A stretch of 64,000 nucleotides of DNA from Candidatus Rifleibacteriota bacterium (GCA_015232575.1 JADFZL010000006.1:186001-250000); one strand, 5' to 3'; shown: positions 26,753 through 36,882, counted from the stretch's first letter. Made by a program: numbers and translations. Notes: generated by a model not told the origin, from the letters alone.

Positions 26753-27670
26753 TCAGCGAAGAGCATATTTTATTGGAAATTCTATTCTGGAGCTTGTATT
26801 CCAATCAGATGGTGGAGGTACGAAACGTTGACTGGTGATTAGAGAAAGTGCTGCTTCTTTTAGCTTTTGATGCGCATCTCCCTCTATGCCGGGGTTTTCG
26901 ACTTTTCCATCTGCTGCGACAGAAAACACCAGTTTTACTTCGCCTTGAATTCTATTTCGTCGGGCATATTCCGGATATTTTTTCTTTTTTTCTATTTCTC
27001 GTCTTATTGCTGACAGATATTTCTGGATACGCCCCGAATCAGGCTTTTTCTCTAAGCTTGGCAACGGCTCAGATTTTAACACTCCCTTCTCGAAATCAGC
27101 ATTTGATAAAACTGAACCAGTTAGAGTGTTTAGATAATGCGACTTATCAATATTACTTGAAGTAGTTTCTGGTACAAAAGGTTTAGATTTTAGTACAGTA
27201 AGCGGTTTCACTGAAGTCAATTGAATCGCTTCACGTTTAAGAGATTCTTTGCATTTTTTTTCAACATTTTTTGTCTCTGTTTTCTGATTTTTTTTCTTTT
27301 TCACTTCCAGTGTTTTTTTTACTGGTTCAATTTTTGCGGCGCACGCGACTATTTCTTTTAAAGGCTCTTCAAAAAGAATCTTCTTTTTTTCGGAATTCAT
27401 CTCAGCAGACACATTTTTATCAACTTTTATATCAGTTTGTACTTTAGCCTGTATTTCAGCCTTTACTTCGGCCTTTTCTACAGATGATATTTTTTCATCA
27501 GGCATCAATCTGAATTCGCATATCTTTATTACCGGCAATGATTTTTTTCCCTGACTACGAAACATATCACCAAGAGAAGCGCCAATGCACACATGCAAAA
27601 ACAATGCAGAGCAAAATATTATTGGCCAGACAAACAAAACAGAAGTGCTGCTATAAGTCCTGCAATTCAT
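26753..27670 (-). CDS. TonB-like energy transducer
   Basis: A 305-residue protein with one N-terminal membrane helix (about 12-30), a long charged linker rich in Lys and Glu (about 55-215) and a C-terminal TonB domain (about 220-305) with KYPEYARRNRIQGEVKLVFSVAADGKV and the terminal IEFPIKYALR strand. TonB passes inner-membrane proton-motive energy, harvested by ExbB-ExbD, to outer-membrane receptors. It follows the exbD-like gene after three bases, and exbB precedes that. No TonB-dependent receptor is in the window, so the receptor it serves is elsewhere. Confidence 0.88.
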   Translation of the reverse strand: MNCRTYSSTSVLFVWPIIFCSALFLHVCIGASLGDMFRSQGKKSLPVIKICEFRLMPDEKISSVEKAEVKAEIQAKVQTDIKVDKNVSAEMNSEKKKILFEEPLKEIVACAAKIEPVKKTLEVKKKKNQKTETKNVEKKCKESLKREAIQLTSVKPLTVLKSKPFVPETTSSNIDKSHYLNTLTGSVLSNADFEKGVLKSEPLPSLEKKPDSGRIQKYLSAIRREIEKKKKYPEYARRNRIQGEVKLVFSVAADGKVENPGIEGDAHQKLKEAALSLITSQRFVPPPSDWNTSSRIEFPIKYALR

Positions 27671-27673
27671 AAT

Positions 27674-28090
27674 TTATCGCTCGCTCCGCAGCGGAATTCC
27701 AGCAAATGCCAGCCTGTAAATACCCATCTCACGAAGTCTATCCATGATTTTGATCACTACGCCTGCCGGTGCGTTATGATTTGCCACAATTAATATCGAA
27801 GATGAATATGAAGCCGGCAATCTGGAAATTTTTTCTTTCAGATCGCCTTCCCAATTCGATGAAAGAAGAACATCATTAAAAAGTATTGCCGCAGAAGCTG
27901 TTACCTCTATCCGCTGACTCACAGATGAATCAACATGCTTGCCGCTGACAATTTCAGGCAACTCAAGCGGAACCTGTACAACATAGCCTTGAGTAAGTAT
28001 GTAAAACAAAAGCAAAGTAAAAATAATATCCGAACAGGTCGTAAGATCTGCTGAAACAACGACTTTATTGGTTTTACGCCTCAGGCTCAT
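27674..28090 (-). CDS. ExbD/TolR-type biopolymer transport protein
   Basis: A 138-residue protein with one N-terminal membrane helix (about 16-36) and a periplasmic domain. Visible family features are VSADLTTCSDIIFTLLLFYILTQ in the membrane region, whose aspartate is the expected proton-conducting residue, and the C-terminal VVIKIMDRLREMGIYRLAFAG pattern. It overlaps the upstream exbB-like gene by 17 bases and lies three bases before the TonB gene, which makes a single three-gene unit. TolR and ExbD cannot be separated by sequence alone; adjacency to TonB favours ExbD. Confidence 0.88.
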   Translation of the reverse strand: MSLRRKTNKVVVSADLTTCSDIIFTLLLFYILTQGYVVQVPLELPEIVSGKHVDSSVSQRIEVTASAAILFNDVLLSSNWEGDLKEKISRLPASYSSSILIVANHNAPAGVVIKIMDRLREMGIYRLAFAGIPLRSER

Positions 28091-28637
28091 GCTTTTCCAG
28101 TTCGCTGATAATTTCTATTTCAGTGCGATGCAGATAATTGTCTGAAAGCACTTCTATTACATAGCAAAATCCCCATGCAATCAATGCCAGCACCAAACCA
28201 TAAACAGTTGTGAATAAAGCTTCATAAATTCCGGATGCAAGATCAGCGGGCGTTGCTGTACCCTTTTGTGCAACAGTATTAAATACTTTCACCATACCGG
28301 TTACTGTTCCCAGAAAACCAAGAAGAGTGCTTGTCTGAGCAAGAAATCTCAGAGAATTCATCCAACCTGTAAGAGAAATCTGCATTCGGGAAATGAATAA
28401 CTCAATTGATTCAATCAGCGTCAAACCAGTCAGACCTGATTTTCTACGAATAATGCCAATAGCTTTTCCCTTCCAGTACAAGGTCTCAGAGCAGAAAAAA
28501 TTCAAAAATGAAACATTTATTGAAAGAAGTTTCAACGTTTGAAGAATACCAAGGAAAATTATTGCCAGTCCGCTGATTGAAAGCGGCCACATAACAGGAC
28601 CACCACGATCGATGAATTCATAAAACTGCTCAAGCAT
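28074..28637 (-). CDS. ExbB/TolQ/MotA-type proton channel
   Basis: A 187-residue membrane protein with three hydrophobic segments. The N-terminal FIDRGGPVMWPLSISGLAIIFLGI and the C-terminal FLAQTSTLLGFLGTVTGMVKVFNTVA and LASGIYEALFTTVYGLVLALIAW segments are the classic MotA/TolQ/ExbB signature. With ExbD it forms the motor that energises TonB. First gene of an ExbB-ExbD-TonB unit on the minus strand, divergent from the Sel1 gene with 270 bases between. Confidence 0.9.
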   Translation of the reverse strand: MLEQFYEFIDRGGPVMWPLSISGLAIIFLGILQTLKLLSINVSFLNFFCSETLYWKGKAIGIIRRKSGLTGLTLIESIELFISRMQISLTGWMNSLRFLAQTSTLLGFLGTVTGMVKVFNTVAQKGTATPADLASGIYEALFTTVYGLVLALIAWGFCYVIEVLSDNYLHRTEIEIISELEKHEPEA

Positions 28638-28907
28638 TTTTTCTCAAAACCCCTTCAAAAGTATACTCATAAGAATAACTATTCCATCACATTTCGCAAA
28701 ATACTTCAACAAAATTATCGGCCGGAATCTATTTACACGGACAAGCCCCTCAAGCGACAAATTAATGGCTTCTCCACATGTTGCCGGTTGACAGCCTCTG
28801 GTAAATATTTTGCTCTTGCTCAGTGTCCAAGAGCATGATATGCTATCATTTTCGGTTCGAGAAGGCGAACGCTGGTCACAAAATAAATTCAATTGAGGAA
28901 GATAATT

Positions 28908-30518
28908 ATGAAACCAGACATTTATTTTCGCATATTCCTGCAAATTACTAGGAAATGCCAACGACATACGGAAAGTGAAATTAACCGTTCCTATATTTAT
29001 AAACGATTCAGCGGATGCTTTTTGACTTTGATATTGATCTTTTGGCTTCTTTTATCCACCTCTGTATCAGGAGCGGAAGAGAGCACAAATATGAAATCCT
29101 CGAACATCGCTGATCATTTGAAGGTAGCAACGGAATTAGCCAAAAACAACGATTGGGCTGGCGCCAAGGCGGAAGTTTTAAAATTGCTGGCTGTTGACCG
29201 GGAAAACGCTCGTGCCTGGTTTGCTCTTGGTATGTGCGAGGTTCGATTGGGTTCTATTCAAGGCGCTGTGGAAGCCGAAAAAGAATTGGCACGCCTGAAA
29301 TCGCCCTCTCAAGAGAAACTAACTGCCTCGATTAATGCGTCTCTCTCTCCCGGTCGGAAACGAGAGTTAGGAATGCTTCCAGACAATTTGTCCTCCATTC
29401 CAGGAGTTTCCACTGCCAGCGATTCAAATTCGGCAATGTCCAAACCTTCCTCCGATAATTCGTCCGGAGCATTCCCAAACGATGAAAGTTCCATTTGCCA
29501 AACTCAATGCAAGATCATTACTGGCGCGATTGAGATGTATTTCATGGACAATCCTTTGAAAGGCTCGCTCCCAGAAGACCTGGTTCCTCGTTGTCTAGAG
29601 TCCAAACTTCTGAAAAAAGAGCCATGTTGTCCAAAAAATGGCGCATTCATATTGACTCAGGAAGGTTCCAAGATAAGTATTTCTTGTTCTGTCCACGGGG
29701 GAAATCCGATTATATGCACTGAATTAATTGCAAATCTACCATCAACATCAACCCCAAAAGAGGTAGGACGATATCTCTCCGTTCCCTCAGCCGCGATTTC
29801 GCAAAAGAAAGGCTCTGGTAATAAAAATCTTAATGAGACTTACGCCTCTCTCCTTCCGCTTGCAGAAGGTGGAGACCTTGTAGCGCAGACAAAATTGGGA
29901 CTTTTATGTCGAGGTGGTCGCAAGGGCGCTCCCAAGGATCCCGGAAAAGCACGAGAGTGGCTGGAAAAAGCCGCTAAGGCGAATCACACTCCGGCTATGT
30001 TTCAATTGGGACAATTGTTGAGTTCAACCGACAAGTCTGAAGCGAATATCTGGTTGGAAAAAGCAGTGAAAAACGGTTTTGGACAAGCTGCTTTCTTTTT
30101 AGGTAATTTGGCGGCTTTGGACCAAAAAAAAGAAGACGCTCTGAATTGGTACCGTAAGGGCACCGAATTGGGTCATGCTCCATCTATGTGCAGGCTTGCC
30201 AAGAACCTTCTTGCGCAAACCCCGCTGGGAAATCCGGAAATTGAAGAATTGTTCAGAAAAGCTGCTGAAAAAGGTTATCCTCAGGCAATGTCCCGTTATG
30301 GGGAGTATCTGCTCTTGAAGGGGCAGGCGGAATTGCATCCCAAAGCATGGTGTTGGGCAACCATGGGAATTGAGCGTGCCGAAAGCATTGACAAAGAAGA
30401 TTTTCAGAAAATTCGTGATTCCGAGATGAGCTTGACTGTGCCTGCTGAAACCCGCATAGAGGGAGAAAAACTTGCCAAAGAACTTCTTTTAACAATCCCT
30501 GTTTGGAATGATGAATAG
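28908..30518 (+). CDS. Sel1-repeat protein with pseudopilin-like segment
   Basis: A 536-residue protein. A hydrophobic helix near residues 36-55 could be a late signal anchor. It has a TPR pair (about 75-120), a serine-rich linker, then a cysteine-containing segment (about 195-265) with CKIITGAIEMYFMDN, a conserved CCPKNG and a C-x-VHG end, reminiscent of soluble domains of type II/IV pseudopilins. Sel1-like repeats follow (about 305-490; for example ARAWLEKAA-type units at GKAREWLEKAAKANHTPAMF and EEDALNWYRKGTELGHAPSM). Sel1 proteins act as interaction scaffolds. ATG 28908 follows GAGGAA and is preferred over TTG 28893. Confidence 0.75.
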   Translation: MKPDIYFRIFLQITRKCQRHTESEINRSYIYKRFSGCFLTLILIFWLLLSTSVSGAEESTNMKSSNIADHLKVATELAKNNDWAGAKAEVLKLLAVDRENARAWFALGMCEVRLGSIQGAVEAEKELARLKSPSQEKLTASINASLSPGRKRELGMLPDNLSSIPGVSTASDSNSAMSKPSSDNSSGAFPNDESSICQTQCKIITGAIEMYFMDNPLKGSLPEDLVPRCLESKLLKKEPCCPKNGAFILTQEGSKISISCSVHGGNPIICTELIANLPSTSTPKEVGRYLSVPSAAISQKKGSGNKNLNETYASLLPLAEGGDLVAQTKLGLLCRGGRKGAPKDPGKAREWLEKAAKANHTPAMFQLGQLLSSTDKSEANIWLEKAVKNGFGQAAFFLGNLAALDQKKEDALNWYRKGTELGHAPSMCRLAKNLLAQTPLGNPEIEELFRKAAEKGYPQAMSRYGEYLLLKGQAELHPKAWCWATMGIERAESIDKEDFQKIRDSEMSLTVPAETRIEGEKLAKELLLTIPVWNDE

Positions 30519-30606
30519 CCTTGAACTTTCTCTCATGACAAGAAAATATTTTATCACTTTCGCGATGGCATTTAGTTTTTGAAGTGAAGCTAGGAAGGGA
30601 AATATT

Positions 30607-31737
30607 ATGGTTCATTCCATGGGAAAACTGAAAAGATTTTTGTTTTCCGGGTTTGAAAGCGACAATTCAATGGGTGTAACTGAACTCATGCATGACTGCG
30701 AGAGAGGAGATCTTGAGCAGGTTGAGAAACTACTCGCGGACGGCGCTGATCCGCACAGAAAAGATAAATACGGAGCTAACAGTTTATTCTATGCTGTAAG
30801 AGGAAAAAATCCATCTATTCTCAAAACGATCCTTGATGAGTCGGTTGAAGTCAATGTTTTGGACATCCGAAAAAGGTCACCATTGATATTAGCCGCCAGA
30901 TATGCGAATGAAACAATTATTTCCTTGCTCGTTCAATACGGAGCAAGAATAGAAGGAGTTGACGAATACGGGAAATCTCTCATAAATCTTGTTTTATCAC
31001 GTGGATTATTAAATTCTTTTAAATTATTTCTTTCTAAAGGGTGTCCACTGCTAACAGGAAATGAAGAAACGGACGGTCTTTTGACCTACAATGCGGTTGA
31101 AGGGAAAAACATTGAACTTGTATCGCTCCTGATCCAGAAAAAGGCTCCTGTAAACTTTCAGGACAAGAACCTTAATACACCTTTGCACATAAGTCTTTTA
31201 CAAAAATTGAATGAAATTGCAGCCCTTCTCATAGAATCTGGCGCCTGGATTAATGCCAAAAACAGACGGGGAGAAACCCCATTGATGATGGCCCAGAAGC
31301 TTCAAGCCATAGAAATCGAGAAGCTTCTTATCAAAAAAGGTGCTGATCCGGAATTGCTGCCAGGTCCTTGCCGCTTTTGCGGAAAAGAATTTTTCCATGG
31401 CTTCTGGGCAAATACTACAAAAAGCGGGTCTGAAGATTTTAACTGCTCATGGTGTGGAAAAAGCACTTGCCATGAATGTTCCGAACGTTACGAATACTGT
31501 GACGATGAGTATGAAAAAATTTGCCACGAGTGTATAAAGCGGCATGGTATAAAACGTTCACGCTTCAGTAATAGCTTTTTCACAACTATCAAGAAGTTTG
31601 CTTCTCGTCCAGACAACCGCTTTGTCTGTCCGGAATGCAATAAAAAATATGACTTGGAGGTAGCTGTGAATACTTTTCTTAAGAGTGATAAACATAATAC
31701 ATTTGTTTGCATTGAATGTTCTCAAAAAAAACTTTGA
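30607..31737 (+). CDS. Ankyrin-repeat protein with C-terminal zinc-ribbon region
   Basis: A 376-residue protein without signal peptide. Residues about 22-245 form six or seven ankyrin repeats, for example DLEQVEKLLADGADPHRKDK and ETPLMMAQKLQAIEIEKLLI. Residues 252-376 hold at least seven CxxC-type pairs (CRFC, CSWC, CHEC, CHEC, CPEC, CIEC), consistent with several bound zinc ions. Ankyrin repeats mediate protein binding; no catalytic motif is seen. ATG 30607 has AGGAAGGGA upstream. It follows the Sel1 gene by 88 bases and may share its transcript. Confidence 0.8.
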   Translation: MVHSMGKLKRFLFSGFESDNSMGVTELMHDCERGDLEQVEKLLADGADPHRKDKYGANSLFYAVRGKNPSILKTILDESVEVNVLDIRKRSPLILAARYANETIISLLVQYGARIEGVDEYGKSLINLVLSRGLLNSFKLFLSKGCPLLTGNEETDGLLTYNAVEGKNIELVSLLIQKKAPVNFQDKNLNTPLHISLLQKLNEIAALLIESGAWINAKNRRGETPLMMAQKLQAIEIEKLLIKKGADPELLPGPCRFCGKEFFHGFWANTTKSGSEDFNCSWCGKSTCHECSERYEYCDDEYEKICHECIKRHGIKRSRFSNSFFTTIKKFASRPDNRFVCPECNKKYDLEVAVNTFLKSDKHNTFVCIECSQKKL

Positions 31738-31906
31738 TTTCTTAATTTAATCCTAGTTACGATTTGGAATTTTGCTACTTATTTATGAAGGAGCAGTAAT
31801 TAGTATGAAGAAGTCGGATATAAAGTTATTGAATTAAACCTTTGTCTTCATCTCAATTAGAAATTCAAAAAATCTAAAGGAAAACTCAGAAAGGACAGAC
31901 AAATAA

Positions 31907-32389
31907 ATGGGCCTCTCAAAAAAATCATCTCTGTTTTATTTCGGTTTTTTTATAGTTGGATTGACAATAATTATTTATGGTGCATTTTTAATTTACAAAG
32001 CCAAAATAAGCGAGAAATGGCCCAAAATAAAAGGAGAGATAACTAAATTAGAAATTATTAAAAAGACCAAAAAGAAATCAGTATCTTACAGGCCTTCGAT
32101 TGAATATAAATACCTTGTTAACAATTCTAATTATGTGGGGAACAGAATTTCTTTCTGGGATCTTTCTTCTTCAGATAAATCAGAAATAGAGAATTCACTT
32201 CGAACTTTTGACACTAAAAAAGCTGTTGAAGTGTATTACAATCCTAGTTCTCCTTCTGATTCCGTTCTTTTGCCTGGTACAAACTGGGGAGTTTGGCAAC
32301 CTTTTTTTGGAGGATTTATTGTCTGGTTAATTGCTTTAGTTGTTTTCTTTTACGAATTTTTAGCAAAACGCTTTGGATGGCAAAAATGA
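31907..32389 (+). CDS. DUF3592 domain membrane protein
   Basis: A 160-residue protein with a membrane helix at each end (about 10-30 and 133-152). The middle part has the DUF3592 pattern: KWPKIKGEITKLEI, RPSIEYKYLVNNSNYVGNRI and AVEVYYNPSSPSDSVLLPG. The function of the family is unknown. AAGGA lies 13 bases upstream of the ATG. It ends 31 bases before the broken SUMF1/propeller gene, which points the other way. Confidence 0.8.
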   Translation: MGLSKKSSLFYFGFFIVGLTIIIYGAFLIYKAKISEKWPKIKGEITKLEIIKKTKKKSVSYRPSIEYKYLVNNSNYVGNRISFWDLSSSDKSEIENSLRTFDTKKAVEVYYNPSSPSDSVLLPGTNWGVWQPFFGGFIVWLIALVVFFYEFLAKRFGWQK

Positions 32390-32419
32390 ATAGGCATTTT
32401 TTCAAAATCCGGTCGATTT

Positions 32420-33843
32420 TCAAGACAGTGAATAATTCCCGAAATTATTGAAACGATGCGCTTTATTAAATTCTCCTCCTGCGTATACGTTTGAACCGTC
32501 AATCGCGATAGACCAAATCGTAGTGTTCATTCCCGAGCCAAGTGCAGACCAGGTGGCTCCATCCCATTTTGCAATGAAATTTGCACCAACTCCACCTGCA
32601 TTGGTAAAAGCTCCACAAGCATAAAGATTACCGGAGCTATCACATTTAAGATCATAAACTCTTCCATTCATTCCGCTGCTCAAAACTGACCATGTTGTAC
32701 CATTAAACTTGGCAATATTTACTGCACTGACACCACCTGCGGAGGTAAAATATCCCCCGACATAAAAGCTGTTATTTGTGGAATTCCAGGCTAAGGCATC
32801 TACATAACTCGTTCCCCCGGTTGTTCCTGTAACAAACGGAGACCATGCTGATCCATTCCATTTGGCAATGTTGTTTGCCGAAACCCCGGCGGAAGTAAAA
32901 ATCCCACCAGCGACCAAATTATCAGAATTATCAATTATCATATCTCTGACCAGGCTGCCGGTATCTATGCCGGAACCCATGGCGACCATACGCTGGATGG
33001 AGTTGTATTGGATCGAACAATTCTCAAACCAATGCTGTTCCCTGAACTGGACGGGTCATCATGGTTGCGCTCAGCAACATCAACGACATCAGGAGCGGCA
33101 GCCCAGCTACCACCGCGCTGAACTCGATTGGTTCCAGACAATGCTCCAGTTGGTCTTACAAGTTCACCTACAGGGTAATCTCCATACCAATCCCAGCACC
33201 ATTCCCAAACGTTTCCACTCATGTCGTAGATACCCAGCTCATTCGGAAGTTTTGTTCCGACGGTCTTTGTCGTGGCTGCGGAGTTAGTAGTATACCAGAC
33301 ATAATCGTCTATATTATTGCTTCCTGTGCTTCCGGCAAAGCCTTTACTTCGGCTGTCTGTTGCGCCCATGGCAGCCCATTGCCATTCAGCTTCTGTGGGA
33401 AGGCGATAGCCATTGGCTGTCCAGTCACAAATTGCAGCATTCCAAGTGGTATGAAAGCTTGTCGGTACAGTTGACCAATTTGCTGGATTCGTTCTGCCGC
33501 TTACTGAATAAACCGGTGTCAAGCCCTCTTTGATGCTCAAATTATTACAAAAGACAAGAGCGTGGTACCAATTTACTCTTTCAACTGGACCGTTGGTAAC
33601 ACTTGTGAAATAACTGGTATTTGAAAGGTTAGTCACAGCAACGAATTGAGCTTGAGTAATCTCGTATTGGCTCATGTAAAATGGTGATACGGTAGTTTTA
33701 TTTGTAACTACTGCATCTCGCTGTAACTGTCCGCCTGGAACACTAATTAATTTTCCTGTAACAAAAGAATGATTGCGAGCGTATGTATTCAGATCCTGAA
33801 TTTTCCAAAATTCTGGCGGCACACAAAATATTTCTGGAGGCAA
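32420..33843 (-). pseudogene. Broken SUMF1/FGE-sulfatase plus beta-propeller gene
   Basis: Two overlapping frames are one gene split by a frameshift. The first (33843 to 32965) encodes an FGE-sulfatase/SUMF1-type domain: ISVPGGQLQRD, FYMSQYEITQAQF, YRLPTEAEWQWAAMG, GIYDMSGNVWEWCWDWYG and RVQRGGSWAAA. It then runs into SSVWS. Losing one base near 32984 turns the expected SAMGSG into SPWVPA and a stop. The second frame resumes with AMGSGIDTG and encodes repeats such as FIAKWDGATWSALGSGM of a galactose-oxidase-like propeller. There is no signal peptide or good start at the 5' end, and the 3' end breaks off within a repeat, so the gene looks dead unless the shift is an assembly error. Confidence 0.8.
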
Positions 33844-33851
33844 TTAGTCAG

Positions 33852-35420
33852 ATGCAAAAAAAGCATAGTACATGGTTCTCACTGGCTGCTGTTATTTTTC
33901 TATCCAATGTTTCTTGTTTTGGACTTGAAAATCCGGTTAATCGCTGGATTGTCAAATTTCGCAACGATTCTTCAGTTACCTTGCGAACTCATGGAAATCC
34001 ATCACAGGTTATTCATAATCTGAAGGCACAACTCGACAAGAATTTGAAGTTAACCAGATCTCTTTCTGTTACTCAAGATCAAGATTTGCTGTGGGCTGCA
34101 AATGCCGTGGCAATTACTGCAACAGACGAACAGATCAAAAAAATTGCGGTTCTTGAAAACGTCGAAACTGTTCTTCCTGTTACTTATCGGAAATATGATT
34201 TTGACAACCCGAACTCCGAAACTTTTTCGATGAGATGGCCCTGGCCATGGCCGCAACCAACACCGGAACCGGATTCTTCATGGGGAATAAGTAAAGTCAA
34301 AGCACCAGAAGTCTGGGAAAAGTACAAAATAGATGGAAGCGGTGTGGTTGTCGGACTAATCGATTCTGGAGTTGATGCAAAACATGTTCTGCTTGCCGGA
34401 AGAGTCATTGCTTTCAAAGATTTTACCGCTGCTCCCCAGACCGAAGCCTATGACGATCATGGGCACGGAACTCACACAGCAGGCACCATTTGTGCTTCAG
34501 GCGGTATTGGCATTGCTCCTGGTGCAAATCTGATTGCCGCCAAGGGATTTGCCAGAGATGGCAGTTATACCCATGAAGGGCTGCTTAAAGCCATGCAGTG
34601 GATGATGGACCCGGATGGAAATCCTGATACCAACGATTTTCCTGGGATGGTCAGCAACTCCTGGAATTGTGACGCAACACACGAAGGAAGCGATCCAGTC
34701 GAGAAACTCTTTCTTGATGTAGTAAATAATTGGACTTCAATGGGAATACTTTCAATTTTTGCGGCAGGAAATGATGGACCAAAAGGAAAAATCTATGTTC
34801 CAGCATGCTTCGTAAACACCTGGACCGTTGGAGCAACAAAGAGCGATGACAATTTAGCATATTTCAGCAGTCAAGGACCATCTGTGTGGGATGTAGTCAC
34901 TTACATGAAACCCGATATTTCCGCTCCCGGGGAAGATATTATTTCATGTGCAAGAGGCGGAGGATTAACAAAAAAGAGCGGCACATCAATGGCTTGCCCG
35001 CATGTTACAGGATTGACAGCCCTTATGCTTCAGGCAAATCCGAAACTTTCAATCAGCGAGATTCGCCAAATCGCTGAAGAGAGCTCAGTTGATCTTGGCG
35101 AAAAAGGAAAAGACAAGATGTTTGGTTCCGGAAGAATTGACGCCTTTGCCTGTATTTCCAGAATACTTGAGACCACTTCCTTTGAAAACCTGATTTCAGG
35201 TTATCAATCAGCCCTCGAAAAGGAAAAATCCTTAAATAACAATCCAGCCGTTTCTCCGCTTGCTGAGCCAATGGAACATTATTTGATTGAGAAAGCAAAA
35301 TCTCTTAACGAAGCCGAATTTAATTCATTAATGAACCGTTACTCAAAGGACCTTGTACTAAGCGGATTATTTAAACAAATCAAAACCGCCAGAAAATTTG
35401 AAAATATCCACTCACACTGA
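33852..35420 (+). CDS. Secreted subtilisin-like serine protease (S8)
   Basis: A 522-residue protein with a signal peptide (MQKKHSTWFSLAAVIFLSNVSC), an I9-type propeptide region (about 30-105) and an S8 catalytic domain with D171 (GLIDSGVDAKH), H205 (HGHGTHTAG) and S379 (SGTSMACPHVTG). A helical C-terminal extension follows (about 435-522). ATG 33852 has GGAGG eleven bases upstream; the longer frame from 33783 has no signal peptide. It would be an extracellular or periplasmic endopeptidase. It is divergent from the broken SUMF1 gene. Confidence 0.92.
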   Translation: MQKKHSTWFSLAAVIFLSNVSCFGLENPVNRWIVKFRNDSSVTLRTHGNPSQVIHNLKAQLDKNLKLTRSLSVTQDQDLLWAANAVAITATDEQIKKIAVLENVETVLPVTYRKYDFDNPNSETFSMRWPWPWPQPTPEPDSSWGISKVKAPEVWEKYKIDGSGVVVGLIDSGVDAKHVLLAGRVIAFKDFTAAPQTEAYDDHGHGTHTAGTICASGGIGIAPGANLIAAKGFARDGSYTHEGLLKAMQWMMDPDGNPDTNDFPGMVSNSWNCDATHEGSDPVEKLFLDVVNNWTSMGILSIFAAGNDGPKGKIYVPACFVNTWTVGATKSDDNLAYFSSQGPSVWDVVTYMKPDISAPGEDIISCARGGGLTKKSGTSMACPHVTGLTALMLQANPKLSISEIRQIAEESSVDLGEKGKDKMFGSGRIDAFACISRILETTSFENLISGYQSALEKEKSLNNNPAVSPLAEPMEHYLIEKAKSLNEAEFNSLMNRYSKDLVLSGLFKQIKTARKFENIHSH

Positions 35421-35478
35421 TAATCGATCGATTCTTTGCAACTACTCAATAATTCGGGGAAACTGCAAGCTCATTGCT

Positions 35479-35543
35479 ATCATTTCGATCGAAGTGAGAA
35501 ATCTCAAATCCTGCGAAGATTTCTCACTTCGGTCGAGACGACA
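35479..35543. repeat. Palindromic GGGGTCA element, short copy
   Basis: TATCATTTCGATCGAAGTGA with GAAATCTC pairs with AGATTTCTCACTTCGGTCGA and GACGACA. The arms are compact and well paired but the outer GGGGTCA ends are absent. It lies between convergent genes (protease and hipA). Confidence 0.7.
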
Positions 35544-35661
35544 GCAAAATACTACCTTTTTCAAAAATTAGAAAAGTTGTTTTGTCTATTGTACATGAGA
35601 CTAAGAGAGTATTAGTTGCATCAGCAGGCGCTTTCGCCATTCATCGTTTTATATTGCATAA

Positions 35662-36882
35662 TCAAGCGCCTTTCGCGATGGATTCGCGGCCTTCGGAATA
35701 GATTCCGATCAGTCGGTCAGCAAATTTCCTTGAGGTTTTGTTCTTTTCGGAGAAATTCCGCAATTCTTTGGTCGCCTGATCAATTCCCGATGTTACATTT
35801 TCGATAATTTCCTGTGTTTTTCTAGAAGACAAGCCGCAGGCTTGTCGTCCAAACCTGATCAACTGCTCTCTCGAAGGAAAGTTTTTGCTTCCATTGAGTT
35901 CCAAAGCTAGAACATCATGCGGAAAATAGAGTTTCGTCGAAAGCATGTCATATACGGGTGCCAGACGCACCGTTTTCTCGGGCGTCCGGTACAAGACGCC
36001 AAAGTTCTTCAGATGGGCATCACCATTTCGAATGCCACATGCAAGAACAATGGCACCGAAAAATTGTTCGAGGGAATTCAACAAATGTTGTGGTGACACA
36101 TATCTCGAAATTTGCTGCGCCAACCGTTCATAAGATGACAAATACCGGCCATCGGAACGCATCCCGCTCAAAACGCAAAAGTCCTCAAAACCCAGCCAGG
36201 CACCATTTTTCTCTCGATCAAAGCGTTTCACGATAAGAAGTTTGCGGTTTAGGGACAACCTCGTCTGAGCAGTTTCCAGCCCTGAATATCGCGCGGCGGC
36301 CATCGAAAAAAATTCGTTGGCGGCAAGTTCCGGGTATTCCCTGGGATCGAAGCTTTTTACGATATGGGTTGCGCCTTTGTCAGTGATTCTGCCGATCCCG
36401 GCAACCTCGCTCCTGATCAGAACTTTCGGCTGAACACCTGAAATGCCGGAAGAAGTGGCGAAGCGATTCACAAGATCCTCAAACAAATCCTCCGTGCCTT
36501 TGTATGACAAGAGACTCTTGATGTTCTGAGCGGGAACTTCCCCCAAAATGGAATCCTCAGATGAAAACCGCAATCTTCCGATCTGTGATTTTCCAACGAT
36601 CTCCAGCAAAGACAGGGAGTCGAAGTGTTTCATCACCTTGGAAAACATCAACTCCAACTTCTTTCGCAGAAAACCTTCCGGAAGGTTCATTTCAAAAACC
36701 GGATGAATGGTATTCATAGAATCATACTGATCTGATACGACGGGCATGGTCAAGGAAACAGCATGGCTTTCCGGGCAGTCTCCATCATAAGAGAACAGGA
36801 ATGTGTCGTCTTCGAGTCCACTACGCGAAATGATTCCTGCCCGTGCTCCCGAAACGAAAACATTAACGCTGCTTCTTTTCAT
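35662..36882 (-). CDS. hipA: HipA-like serine/threonine kinase toxin
   Basis: A 406-residue HipA-family kinase. Visible features are GISGVQPKVL (ATP loop), HIVKSFDPREYPELAANEFFSM, LLIVKRFDRE, the catalytic GNxDAHLKN-type motif as RNGDAHLKNFG, and APVYDMLST (metal-binding DxxST). HipA of E. coli phosphorylates glutamyl-tRNA synthetase and induces dormancy; the target here is unknown. ATG 36882 lies within the 3' end of the antitoxin-like gene (20-base overlap). The gene is richer in GC than the surroundings (34 of 60 bases at 36361-36420), which suggests transfer. Confidence 0.9.
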   Translation of the reverse strand: MKRSSVNVFVSGARAGIISRSGLEDDTFLFSYDGDCPESHAVSLTMPVVSDQYDSMNTIHPVFEMNLPEGFLRKKLELMFSKVMKHFDSLSLLEIVGKSQIGRLRFSSEDSILGEVPAQNIKSLLSYKGTEDLFEDLVNRFATSSGISGVQPKVLIRSEVAGIGRITDKGATHIVKSFDPREYPELAANEFFSMAAARYSGLETAQTRLSLNRKLLIVKRFDREKNGAWLGFEDFCVLSGMRSDGRYLSSYERLAQQISRYVSPQHLLNSLEQFFGAIVLACGIRNGDAHLKNFGVLYRTPEKTVRLAPVYDMLSTKLYFPHDVLALELNGSKNFPSREQLIRFGRQACGLSSRKTQEIIENVTSGIDQATKELRNFSEKNKTSRKFADRLIGIYSEGRESIAKGA

